Below, in pieces: positions 48,950 to 60,539 of a stretch of 64,000 nucleotides of DNA. The notes under the pieces were generated by a model. That model had not been told where the DNA came from. It did no database searches and saw only the letters and a program-made list of their open reading frames with translations. This stretch comes from Polytrichum commune (lineage: Eukaryota > Streptophyta > Polytrichopsida > Polytrichales > Polytrichaceae), in NCBI GenBank assembly GCA_950295325.1, contig OX485803.1, positions 51,539,554 to 51,603,553 of the forward strand. The letters run 5' to 3'. The position numbers were made by a program, and so were the translations under genes. Numbering within the stretch: position 1 is the stretch's first letter; each line of letters starts with the position of its first letter.

Positions 48950-49000
48950 TTTTGGCGTTGGCCCGGTTGGCCTTCTGTCTCAAAAAAAAAAGAAAAAAGA
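48950..49000 (+). mobile_element. 51-bp micro-retroposon with perfect 17-bp target duplication
   Basis: Exact copies of AAGCTTACCATAGGCCA flank it at 48933-48949 and 49001-49017. The insert is 'ttttggcgttggcccggtt', then GGCCTTCTGTCTC and an A-rich tail. Perfect duplications indicate a fairly recent insertion. Confidence 0.88.
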
Positions 49001-51685
49001 AAGCTTACCATAGGCCAGGGATTCGTGGCACTCATGTATTTTCATTAGTGAGAGTTCATTCATTTTTGCGGATGAGATGAAGCACTCTAGACACTACCTC
49101 ACAACGTCGGCTCCTTGTCTCAAGGGCTTCAAAAATACCAACTTTTAGTAGTTCTAAATAATCCTAGTCTAATCTAATACTTAAGGCGATAATACATAAT
49201 ACATAAGGGGGTTAGACATAAAAAATAAAAAATTGCCTCATATGAAAGCAAGTGGGTGCATCATGCATTGCCAACCTATCATTATTAGTCTAGTTATTAT
49301 TAAAATAAAAATTTGAATCCAACTAAAAATTGTTGCCCGTCCCGTCCAACTTCGAAAAAAACATTGCCCTTGCATTCTTGAAGGCCGCTTGACTACAAAT
49401 CCCATATTGAGTGCACTTCACCTTCAAGGTCTAAAATCCAATATATATGTGCACTTCCAATTAGTAAGTAATCAATTGATTGGGATTTCATTCCGAAAGT
49501 GAAACCATCGATGAAGTATATAATTAACTTGGAGGTCTTAAACATTACAAAATCCTCATTAACATTGAGGTTATAATTTTGTGACTTACCATTTAAAATT
49601 TTCTTTGTTATTCTAATGATAGATTAGTGCAAGTGTTCATAAGATGACCAAAATGAAACAATGAAGATAGAATATAAAACATGTAACAAAAATATTATAT
49701 AGAAATCAATTTTATTTTTTAGGTATTATAATATGAGGTATAAATAAATGATATGTTATTTGGAATTAGACTTGTGGGACACCGTTATGGATGGGGTATA
49801 CTTAGAACATCATAAGTTTTTGACTATAGCCTATTTGAATTATTATAATATTTTATCCTCGTCATATATTGTATTATCTTTAAAATCGCATGGTGTATAT
49901 TAATTATTTTCAAATAATTTTCATTATATATAATAATAAGAATAATAAGAATGAACTGATCTTTTGAGTTCACCAATTTACCATAAGGTCATATATATTA
50001 TTTTGACATATTACAAAATTTGAGCAATCACACCCGTGCAAAATAAATGAATTATGAACAAACAAAAAATGTCTATGACAACACCTCATAATTATATGTT
50101 GCACACGTTGATATCTTGCGATATTTATCAAAATGATCATGTGGAATTCGAAGCCACATCATGGCCTTGGAAACAACTCATGGGAGGTTAGAAAATAGGC
50201 TTAGAGCATCCAAGGCCACATCATTGCCCCTTGCCAACTAATTGATATTCACAATATAGCTAATAGTTCACAATAGCTATGAGGAAGAAAAAATAAGTCT
50301 TACATGCCAACTCGGAGGTGTTTCACTAAAATAAGCTCCATCCAAACTTCTTGATGGACTCATCTGATTTTTGGTATTGGATGACTTTACTTGAGTGCCA
50401 CGAATCCCCGGCCCTTACCATATAAGACGTACATCATGTACAATAGAATGGTATTTTGGAAGGAAATCACGTGGTACATTCACATTATAGAAAGCTCGAA
50501 GAGTATTTTAACCCCTAAATACCGACAAGAAGATCATTTTGACTTTCATAACATTACTCAATTAATGAGTTGTGTTTGGTGGGTCCTGCTGTAAATCCAA
50601 GAATAAGACTTCCGGATGCCAGAATTCCAATGCTTCGCATTCAATGTGAAGTTAGGCACAACTTGTTAGTTGAGTTATGTGTGTTTGGTCATAATATGTA
50701 CATGATGCAAATGAAATTTCATTGCCAACACGACACAATACGAGGTTACAAACAACAATATAAAACCCCAAGAACATGCATGTGAGAGTATAACTCACGT
50801 GGGCGTAGCCATACTTAATATTTCAAAAGTTAGACAACTTGGTCATTTGCGTCATTTTATTTTATTTTATATTTATTGGTTGCAAGTTGCAACGTGATAA
50901 CAGGTGACATGCATCATAACATTGCTCAACAACATGTGTGCCTATGCCAAGAAAATAAATCCACAGGGGTACCAACGAAACATTGTTGGGCCTCTTATTC
51001 AAATAACTTCAACATGAACTCGGCATGCAAGTTGATGGATCCCACATGATTTTTAGGTCTCTTTTCATTATGGATAATTTGTTGGAAATAATAAATCAAA
51101 ATTGTACAATTTTATGGTTGACTATAAGTGTCGTGCACCTCTCCATGAGGAGTGCCTGCATCCCATGGGCACAAGTGAGACCCCAAAGTGACACTTGAGA
51201 CTTGTGGCGTCATAAGTGAGAGGGCCCAAGTGATCCTAATGTGGGTGAGGGCCCCGGTTGTTGAGAACGCCTCCCACCCATGGAAACTAGGAGTTACAAG
51301 CATAAGGCCATGAGCATTGAGTAGCTTATGGCGTCTGGATTTGAAAATGCTTAAGAACTCCCCAATCAGAGGTACGAGCTGGGATACATGGCAGTTTGAG
51401 TGGGGTGATGCCTAAGGACAACGCCCAACACTCCAGGGGCGTTGTGATGGGACAAGAGTGACTTGGAAGTGGCGCCCAAGATTGCCGAGGTTAGAATAGC
51501 CATAACTCCCGCAATACTTGCCCGAATGTGGCAAATGAGGAGTCCATTGGCATTTACGTAAAGAGTAGATGTCGATGGAATGGTCGGTCGATAGGATCGG
51601 AGATTGCACAACAAAGTTATGGAGGTTTTGAAGCTATTGAGGGGCTCCAGCCCTCGCGGCTAAGGGAAAACGTCTACCTGGCCCT

Positions 51686-52046
51686 AACTCTTAGCGGGGG
51701 GGGGGGGTAGTCATTGGTTGGAGTAGCAATATATGTGCGAACAAATGATAGGGTATTTTAAAAACATGAGGGCAAAATTTTATAATTGGACTTAAGAGTA
51801 ATATAGGGTATCAAAAATGGCACTAGACATCTTTAAAGTATTATAGGGTATGGAATAATAGGGAATTTGGAATTATAAGTAATGCAAGCCAGTTTTCTAT
51901 TAACCCAAAGTAGAAATTTACATAATGATAGCATGTGAAAAAAAAAAATTGAAAGTAATACCCCCCTATAAAATAGTGGTTGTTCGCACCTATATCCTTA
52001 ACTTTCTAACACACTGCCCCCCCCCCCCCCCCCCCCGAGACTCTTA
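51686..52046. mobile_element. MITE-like inverted repeat with poly(G)/poly(C) ends
   Basis: Left side: 'ctcttagc' then G12 (51696-51707), later 'atatgtgcgaacaa' and 'gatagggta'. Right side reverse-complemented: 'ctaagagtc' then G20 (52017-52036 as C), later 'ataggtgcgaacaa' and 'tatagggggg'. The arms agree in order over about 80 bp, so this is an inverted repeat, not two unrelated homopolymers. Confidence 0.6.
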
Positions 52047-53244
52047 GGAGAGAAACAAAATGTCACTTGACGGTGGGGTAGGGTCCTTGCCCAAAGTCCT
52101 AGAGGCTTATATGGGGAGGTTGCTTTGCCCACCGATCATGCCCATTGCAGAACAACACGGCCTCCACGAGCGTTGGGCCAATGTGGGGGCAAGGTTACCA
52201 AGTATGCTTCGGGTTGTTATAGTGTTGCTCCGGCAACGCGATGATCAACTCAAGATTGGACTTTCATGAATGGAAGTCCGCACTTAATCATTGGCTACCT
52301 ACTAAGGGGAGAGTCCCGAATGCATGTGTAGGAGGGTTTGGTAACCAAGCTATGAGCTTGGAGGTTGGTATGGGAGCTAACCATGCGCATGTGTGGGATG
52401 TGCAGGGTTAGCGCTTGTGATACTTGCTAGAGTTGCGAAACGATGAAGATAAGTTAAGGGGAGCTAGCAAGAGTTGCGACAATATGCCACATTATGTGGC
52501 TATAGTAGGATTAGAATGCTATTGCCACTTCAAAACGATTATTGGCCCCAACCACCTTCTTTCTCTTAGCTCAAAATGGAGAAGGTTGGCCATGGGAAAG
52601 ACATATTATTCTCATATAGACATCCGGCATAGTCTCGGTATAGGAGCAATAAGCTTATAAAATTACCAAAGCTCAAAGATTGAGTTTGGATGTGTAGATG
52701 ATAGATTAGTCCCAAGAGAGATGCTTGAGGACATAAGAATTAGACAAATAGAGCTAAGTAATTCAGACTCTAAAACTTATAGACAACTTTAACATTGAAA
52801 GTGAATGAATGACTTTGATGGACAATTATCTTGATGTGTTTGAAAATAACATTAAGTAGCAATGCTAGGAGGGTAACTCTTGAATACCCGCAATATTACC
52901 TCAACAAGAAGGAAAAAAGCTTGCAAAGCAAGGGCGAATGAATGAATAACTAATCAAATATAGTAGCTTCAAAAATGTATCAAAGAGGTTTCCAATGCGG
53001 GTGTCGGGAGACATTTCCCAAAAGTGCAACTACCTTTTGACCTCACCAACTTTCTTGTTGCTTTATAGCTATTTACATTTGTTTAGATCATAATTTAGCC
53101 TAGATTAGAACCTTTACCACCACTTGGCATTAGTTTTGTCCTAGAAACCAACACAATTAATTCTAAGCATTGAAAGTAACTACCCAAATAAATAAAAAAT
53201 AACCTAAGTAAAACTCAAAAATAACGCTACCTTTGCTCTTGAAA

Positions 53245-53278
53245 GAGCATCAAACCGGCATGCGCCGATTTGATGCTC
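53245..53278. repeat. Near-perfect palindrome, 15-bp stem, 4-nt loop
   Basis: GAGCATCAAACCGGC pairs with GCCGATTTGATGCTC around ATGC, with one mismatch. Pairing continues imperfectly outward for about ten bases. Confidence 0.8.
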
Positions 53279-54984
53279 TTTTGAGAAGGTCATTCTAGGC
53301 TTGCTAGTTAATGTTATGGAAGTGGCATATTGATCGATGTTGTGTGTATTTCAGAGCGAAAGGGAGATCTTAAATGTGTATGAGCAATGGCTATAATCTT
53401 GAGTATAGACAAGAGGATTGTTTGGATTATGAGTGAGTTAATTGTAGATCATGATAATCAAAATTGAGCATAAGTAAAGAAGGCTCTAACGATAGGCCAA
53501 GGAACAGAAGAGATGGAGTGAACAAATCAAGATGAGTGTCTATCGAGATAAAATTTTGAGTAATGCTATAACAAGGGAAGATGTTAGAAGAGCAAGGGTT
53601 GGAAAGGAAATAATGAGTTAGTTAGGTTAATGAGCTTTTAAAGGTTGAGGGAACCGAGGGGTGAAGAAAGAAACAAAATGAACTTGAACCATCAAGAAGT
53701 CATGCATATCAAAAGAAAAGGTCGTTGGCAACAAGTCTACGAGTTAATTCACTCAGCTTATGAGAGGGGGTGAGGAGTATTGGCCTAAGAAGGGCCATAG
53801 CCTTTGAGAACCAAAGAAAAATGAATTGAGAAGCCTAAAATGAAGAATTAGTACAGTTCCAAAAAGGGGCAATATCTAGTGAAGATTGTTTAATTGCATG
53901 ACCAATGAAGATTAAGGGATGGTTGAGCCTTGCATGGGGATGGAATGCAAATAACCTATAGGGGAGTTAGAAAACTAAGAAAGTTTGGGATAAGCATAGT
54001 CATTAGTAAAGGAAGTCAAAAGGTTATACTTGATAATTAGGTTGAGAGGGGAATAAGGGAATGAGAGGCATTACCCTAGAGTAAACAATCTAATCTTAAT
54101 ATAGCCTAGTAGGTCTACTACACCTTGTTAGAAAAGGCAACGAATCTACATGCAATAGTGACGAGGCCTAAGAATACTTTGGGTAGGCTATAGGCTGCCA
54201 AAGACATTACCTTGTAATTGGAAAGATTGCACCCCACTAAAGTAAGTTTATACATATTGTAAACCATTTGATTAATTGAAACCGGCTAAAGCATATAAAC
54301 AAAGGATATAGCTTATTTGTTTGATACATTATTATTATATTAACCCATGTGGGTGATTCTTGAGACAAGTTGCCAGGTTCATTGAAAGGTGAAGATGGGG
54401 ATTGCAATTTTGAAGACTTGCATGATGGTTGCAAGTTGATAAAGAAAATTTAACTTTTAGATTTTCACAAGCATAATTCAAGGCAAACTAAAGACTATGT
54501 AGTTACTCAGAAAATATTACCCTAGACTTTCTCCTGACTATGAGCTATTGACAAGTGACATAAAGAGTGGAAATTAAAGTCATAGGAGGACACACGTAGG
54601 ACAAAATCACACACAACTGAGAAAACACTGATGAACCAAAAGAGTGTGAACTAAACCTAACTAAGAAGGAATGAAGAAGTAAGAGACATAGATTGTTATT
54701 AAAAACCTTGATTCAATGTAACATTAATCCTTATAAACACTAGCTCAATCTTCCTTGAGACCTAGTGCCATGGTTGTTTTCTTTGGATTACTTTTAAGTG
54801 ATAGCAAACCTTAATCACATTTTGGGGCCGAGGCTGAGGAATGCTATGGTCGTCCTTCAAGATCAAGTTGGAGAGGTTTAATAGCAAAAGTTAGGTGTCA
54901 AAGTTGTTCACAACGAGTGTGCAAAACATATGGAGGTGTAGGGGTTATAAGAATAGAGGTAAGGATTATGTTAGCGGAAGTTGA

Positions 54985-55356
54985 GGCACCACGGGCCTTG
55001 GCTTGGTGGTTAGGGCTCATGGCCCCCAATGAGGAGGTTGTGGGTTCTATTCCCCATGCCGGCGTGGTGCTCACCACCTTAGTCCACCCAACTATGGTGG
55101 GGGGTCCTTGGACCTTGTTGTATGGGTGCCTCAAAGCCCTTTGGGGGGATACCATGTCCGGTATCTTCAAGGCACTAGTGGCTAGCTAGGAACTAGTTTA
55201 GTGTGTCACTATAGTGCCCATCCTCGGAAGGGGAGAGTAGTATTACCCCAATGTCCCCTTGTCCAGTGGGCATCGGGTCATTGACATTACGAACGGACAC
55301 TTTATTCACGCCGGCCCCTTGCTAAAAAGGGACCGGAGTTTCTATCTATCTATCTA
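54985..55356 (+). mobile_element. tRNA-derived SINE with TATC-repeat tail
   Basis: Flanked by the target duplication TTAGCNGAAGTTGA (54971-54984 and 55357-55370, one difference). Near the 5' end is a pol III A box (TGGCTTGGTGG, 54999-55009) and a B box-like GGTTCTATTCC (55043-55053; consensus GGTTCGANTCC). The 3' end holds a short stem (CGGCCCCTT ... AAGGGACCG) followed by (TATC)n. It is not a tRNA gene, because no acceptor stem closes after the B box. A truncated relative lies at 39313. Confidence 0.85.
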
Positions 55357-55790
55357 TTAGCAGAAGTTGATACAATCGGCATGTATGCGTACTTACCTCT
55401 ATTCTTACCCATACCCCTAGACCCTATAAGGTACAAACATCGCCTAAATCAACTATGATCAATGACACCATAATTTGTCAACTCATGACTATCATTACAA
55501 ACATATTAACTAGATTATAACATTATGTGTACAAATATGTTTGAGAGATTGAAAGAGATTTGATATCAATGGAATAAATCCACAGGTGTAGAGGATGTGT
55601 GGAGTGAGATATGGCCAATTGAAGCTAAAAAAAAATTGTATATATCTATAGATGAGAGAATGTAAGACATGCATATGATGATGTTAGGGTTCCACATAAG
55701 AGTTTGGAGAGACTTTGATAAAAGCATTCAGACAAAGTTACATGGTTTACCTAGAACCATAGACATTATCTAATGTTTTTATTGTTCTAG

Positions 55791-58665
55791 TTCAATAACT
55801 TTTATGAACCAATGACTCGGTGTTGGCAAGTTATAAACGCAATTAAACATAAGTTATATTTGCGAGGATACTTATCCTCTATGTTGTATGGATTATTTCA
55901 ATAAGGACACTGCTAGTAGAAAACTATGCCAACAAGAACTGTAGTTGAAATCGGTTGCGGTGCTTTTGACTGGCTTGATTTGCAGTTGCTAAATGACTAA
56001 AGATTTGTTTGTTTTGGCAACTTAAATTTTATAAATTTAGGGGCATTTAATATACCGCTGGAAAGGTCTTGAAAATATCTTTCCAATGGTACATTACATG
56101 CCACAAAAATGAAATTTAAGTCAAAAAAGACAAAAAATAAAATGTAGTCATTTAATGACTGCAGATCAGGCTGGTCAAAGAAACCGCATCTAATTTCGAT
56201 TGCGGTTTTTTGGGGCATAGTTTTCTACTAGTGCATAGAGGGAACGGGTTATACATTACCCCTAATGCTGTAAGCATCCCGAGAGAGTTTCAAGAATTGT
56301 TTTTGGCCCTACCCCTAAATTTACAACATGATATTGCAAATAGGATTCGGAATGAAGGAAGTGAATATAATGAAGTCATTGTAAGAGACAATGAAGTGGT
56401 TGTACCTTCTCTTTTAAATTACCGTTTGTATTATATGGGCAACTAAAAACCAAACCTCATCTATAATTCCATTGGGAATAGGAACATGGACAGAAAATAA
56501 AATCTCTAGGACTGAGTATAGATTTGTTATTGGAAATCCAGATCTCTGTGCTAGATTCTACTCTTTGATTTCATAGATCAAAATTATTTATATTCTACTA
56601 GTGTAGGTTTTACAATATTATGTTTATAAAGGGGGTTCGTCAAGCTCGAACCAGCTCATTAGAAGTCTTATTTTCAATCCACATCCACGAGGAAAGTAGC
56701 TAATGATGAAGCTAGGAAAGACAAAACCACAATGAGAGAATATAGAAAGCAATTATGGGAAATAAAATGTTGGGTTCAAACATTTTAAGGAGCTAAGGGA
56801 AGTCTAAAACACATCCACAAAGGGCAAATTAATACAGCTTTAGGACAATTTTCACTGAATCATAATAGAGATCCTCTTACATGAAATTATCTGACTCTAC
56901 CCCAAGATCTCAACTACCATCCAATTCTCCACCCACTTTCCCATCACCTCGAGTTGTCATTAGAATCAACATAAAAATCAACCCAATTTTTTCGCCCTTC
57001 ACCCTGCATGTAAACGTCAACCAAACACTTTTCAAGAATGCCTTTGTTTTTTTCATAATTCTTCATCATAACAATATAAATTTCTACCATCTTCTAAAAA
57101 TTGTCAATAGTTTTTTCATTAGAAAAAAATGCTTATTTTTTTAGGCTGAAAGAGGATTTGATTGTTGTATGTTGGACTTCTTTTGAGAACAACTATCTTG
57201 ACATTGACTTCATAGTAAATCTACATCATTTGTTGATGTATTTATATGCTTTGATGTCATCATTGGTTCATAGATTCATAAGATTGCATTCATGTCTATC
57301 ATTCCCCAAGACCCATTCGCTAATTTGTTCTCTTTGTATTACTTGAATCATAACTCATTCAAGCTCATTTTGAATGATCTATTCTTGAATATTTTGAACG
57401 TCAAAAAGCAAACCAAGACTTGGCCTCAACCTTCCACGACATCAATACATTTCTCAAAAAGGTATTTTTTTGTCCATTCTTTCAAGCCTTATATTGAATT
57501 ATTAAAAATTTCCAAAACACATTTTGATTTTTTTTTTCTTTTTTTTTAGTCAGTCAACAATCCTTTCACCTAACATAGTTTCTATTATTTTTTACTTTTT
57601 TATTTATTTTTGCTTCAGCTGGTACAAATCTCACTTTCTACTTTCAAAGAGTTCAAAATGCAACACCGGCTGTTGATTTGGTTATTGCAGATTTCCCAGA
57701 GGGACTTCCTATGCCTAGACTTTCAAGACCTCCTTCTTCTATACCCCTTGGAATGCAAAATCCAATAAATTTTTTCTTGTTCTATTTTCATTTTGCATGA
57801 AAATGGTGCTTTGTTATTATTTTATTTTGATGATGCAAAATGGACAAAAGAATTGTCTTCTTATTTCTTCAATTATACTTTCAAGGTTGGCCATGAACCT
57901 TGGACTTGTGTAAATTCACTTTGCTTGTCTAGTCTCCGCAATTCCAACAAAAAGGTACATCTCCTAATTTTTTTTCTTTCACATTTTCTTTCATTTTCAT
58001 AAGTATTTTTGATTTGTTAAATTATCTTATCATTATTTTTTAATTTTTTTTAATTTTTCATTGCTTTTGCAAATAGTCAAATTCATAGCACTCTTGCTTG
58101 TTCGCTCTTTTCATAATACTTTTGGATGGAAACGTCCGCTTTTGCCTTTTCAAATGAATAATGAAAAAGATATATTAGATAATGATATGAATTTGGATGA
58201 TGATGTTTCATACAACTTCATGGATGCTATTTCTCAACTTATGAGAGATGATGATGTTACACCTTGGGGGGGGGGTCATGAGAAAAACATCCATTGTTTT
58301 TTCAAGTTTTGATTGATGTTTTTTCAAAACATGAGGGCATTGTTGCAGACTTCACTGCATCAACATGTATAAAAAAAATTTAATATTATTTTCTTCATAT
58401 ACTTGTAATATCAAATACTATGTGTCATTGATTGTTCTCTTCATAATTATGTTTTATTATGTCTTTCATAGGACCCTCCATACATTCTTGCCGCACTTTG
58501 AAGCGTCACCTCTTGGCATTAGAAGGTGACAAAGATGTTTTTGATTCCATCTTGAAGCCTTTGATTATGCAATCTTTTTTACCTATCGGCAAAGACATCA
58601 ATTGTGAAGACTCGGATGATTCTCCAATTGTTAATCGCGAGGCCGTCAATCTATTTTTTGAGTAA
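55791..58665 (+). pseudogene. Decayed multi-exon gene resembling a beta-class DNA amino-methyltransferase
   Basis: Coding-like blocks separated by AT-rich introns and broken by frameshifts: 55791-55907, 56226-56445, about 56655-56795, 57145-57470, 57619-57957, 58076-58370, 58470-58665. The block at 57619 has AVDLVIADFPEGLPMP, which takes the place of the motif IV [DNS]PP[YFW] but reads DFPE, then after a frame change ENGALLLFYFDDAKW and WTCVNSL, as in the helix-strand following motif IV. The block at 58076 has TPW-(G run)-GHEKNIH, then in another frame FQVLIDVFSKHEGIVADFT, and the block at 58470 has GPSIHSC...RHLLALEGD, together a motif I arrangement ((V)xDxxxxxG...E). Motif IV before motif I is the beta-class order. 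Family assignment is by pattern only. I do not attempt a repaired product. It may be a mobile-element gene. Confidence 0.45.
55908..56233. mobile_element. CACTA-like MITE (326 bp) inside the decayed methyltransferase-like gene
   Basis: Right end reverse-complements to CACTAGTAGAAAACTATGCC; left end is CAC, three extra bases, then TAGTAGAAAACTATGCC. The arms remain similar for about 90 bp ('gaaat', 'gcggt', 'gcctgatctgcagt', 'taaatgact'). Coding-like sequence stops at the left edge and resumes at the right edge (HRGNGLYITPNAV), so it appears to sit in an exon. A clean 3-bp duplication is not visible. Confidence 0.75.
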
Positions 58666-58669
58666 GTTT

Positions 58670-59810
58670 GTTTGTTTTCTTCTTTAAATGCTTTATATGG
58701 TTGGGTTTTCTTTATCACAACAAATTCTAATGATGCTTAGTTCTTTGGTAGCATTTGTTCAAGTACCATAATTGAAGCTTTTATTCTTTATTTTTCCTTT
58801 TTAATATACTTTCATTTATATCTCGGAGTTACATATGTTTTCTATCCACTTTTATCTTCCTTGCATTTTCTATGTTTGTATTGTATTATTGACTTATTGC
58901 AATATTGAGTATTTCTTGTAATATGTTGTGTTTCATTTTTTTAAGTTGGTCTTACTGTGAATATCAATGATAATTATTATTATCATGTCATAAGGGATTC
59001 AATAAAAATATGAAAAATTCTATATAATACATATATGTGCCCATTGTCATTTTCACTTCTCAATGTTCGTTTCTCACTACTCATAATCTAGAATTATGTT
59101 GTTTATTCTCCCCACCCTTCTTATTTTTTAACCCCTACAACTATGCCAAAATACCACGGTTATAGGATACCAATAGGCTTATTACAAAATATTTTTCCTT
59201 CCTCACCGCTCACGTGTTACCGCTCATTGCTCACCGCTCACAAGATAGGATTCCCCATTGGAAAGTCTTAGATGGTTTGTTTGAGTTTTAGGCACCAACA
59301 TGTTTTATCTTTGACACCTATGTGTACATGCATCTCTTTGCTCCTATCACCACTTATGTGCTCCTCGAATAGAATAAACTCAAGAAAAGAACTCACATTT
59401 TTCTCAAAGTTTTGTTGCCCCGAAATAGAAAAAAATGACTTCACTCCCTAGTTTTACTTTTAGGTCATCAACACAAGTGTTGGAAGTGGCAATAATGGGA
59501 GTTCCTTCACAAATATGAGTCGGTCCCCACTTTTGGTGGTTACCTCTATTGCCACTCAACAATTGCAAAGACCATTGACACATGCCTTGCATGTTGCACT
59601 ACAAGCATATGAATTATGGATAGTTGTCATGCGTCACTAGGAATTTTGTAAATCTACCACAACGGTAGATTGGAAAATTTCTTCTACTGACGTAAGGCAA
59701 TTGCCTAGGACTTATATGTTGGTATTGTTGGTAGTATAAACTAAGATAAGGTAGATGGTCAATTTTTTGACTAGCCCACTTAGTCATTGGGATACGAAAC
59801 ACGTAGTTAG
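58670..59810. other. Intergenic AT-rich DNA
   Basis: Nothing recognised. A possible extra 3' exon of the decayed methyltransferase-like gene could hide here after the donor-like TTTGA|GTAAGT near 58663. Confidence 0.4.
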
Positions 59811-59819
59811 TACGAGATC

Positions 59820-60095
59820 GTTAGGAAATCATAATCAAGGTTATAGTTGCTTTTCTCGTAATTTTTGAAGCTCATATGAATATCTTATTCATTCTCATGC
59901 TCATTAAATGCTTATATAGGTCCTCCCCCAAATTATATCGACTATTGAGTGTGGAATGGATATCATATTTTAAACACGTAGTCCAATCTCTTTTGAACAA
60001 ATGTCTTTTTTGGTATCTGTTTTTTGAGGCCACATTACGTCAGATACCCACTCAAATAAGAATGTTCGATAAAGAAGATAAATCGAATTAAGCAC
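59820..60095 (+). repeat. Dispersed repeat family A, copy 5
   Basis: Blocks in order: 'ctcgtaatttttgaagctc', 'atatgaatatcttattc', 'atataggtcctcccccaaa', 'gtccaatctc', 'tctttttggtatctg' and 'cccactcaaataagaatgtt'. Confidence 0.65.
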
Positions 60096-60149
60096 ATCTA
60101 CCCTAGCCAACATTATAGCCACTAAATCTGAATCAGGGTTTGGGACTGA

Positions 60150-60535
60150 GTGTTGACTATTGTTACTACACCAAATATTGCATTTAGTGTCACCAATTCT
60201 ATTTGTCTTGCTTAATACTAATTGTAAACCATCTATGTAGTATCACCAACACTAAATGTAAACCTAGCATTATTTGTCATTCCTTGTCAACTTAAGTTTA
60301 GGCATTATAAGCTTACAACGTTGCAATTATTGTCACGTACTGAGTGATTTTTCTTCCAAACTTCAATCATCCATGACAACATAATATTTAATTATATTAA
60401 ACGTTAGGATGCAGAACATACCATTAGTGGATGGACTAAAAGTAAGTTGGGATGACACTAAATTTAAGCTTATTCATAAGCCGTGTCCTTAGAGAAAAAC
60501 ATACCACATGACACTAAATATAGTATTCAGGGTAC
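60150..60535 (-). repeat. Dispersed repeat family B, copy 2
   Basis: Reverse complement matches 32930-33241. Its two ends carry similar inverted 'ttagtgtca' motifs ('gcatttagtgtcac' at 60178 and 'tgacactaaatata' at about 60512), so family B may be a TIR element. Confidence 0.6.
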
Positions 60536-60539
60536 TAAT

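Larger units (their letters stand above)
49018..54970. other. Gene-poor AT-rich region
   Basis: Almost 6 kb with no supported gene. It contains the G/C-terminal inverted-repeat element at 51686-52046 and a 15-bp-stem palindrome at 53245-53278. Open frames at 50.4-50.8, 51.1-51.7 and 52.0-52.7 kb show no family motif. Confidence 0.5.

Noticed and set aside
54985-55060. Possible tRNA gene
   Set aside because: A- and B-box-like sequences are present, but no acceptor stem closes and the segment is part of a longer SINE with target duplications.
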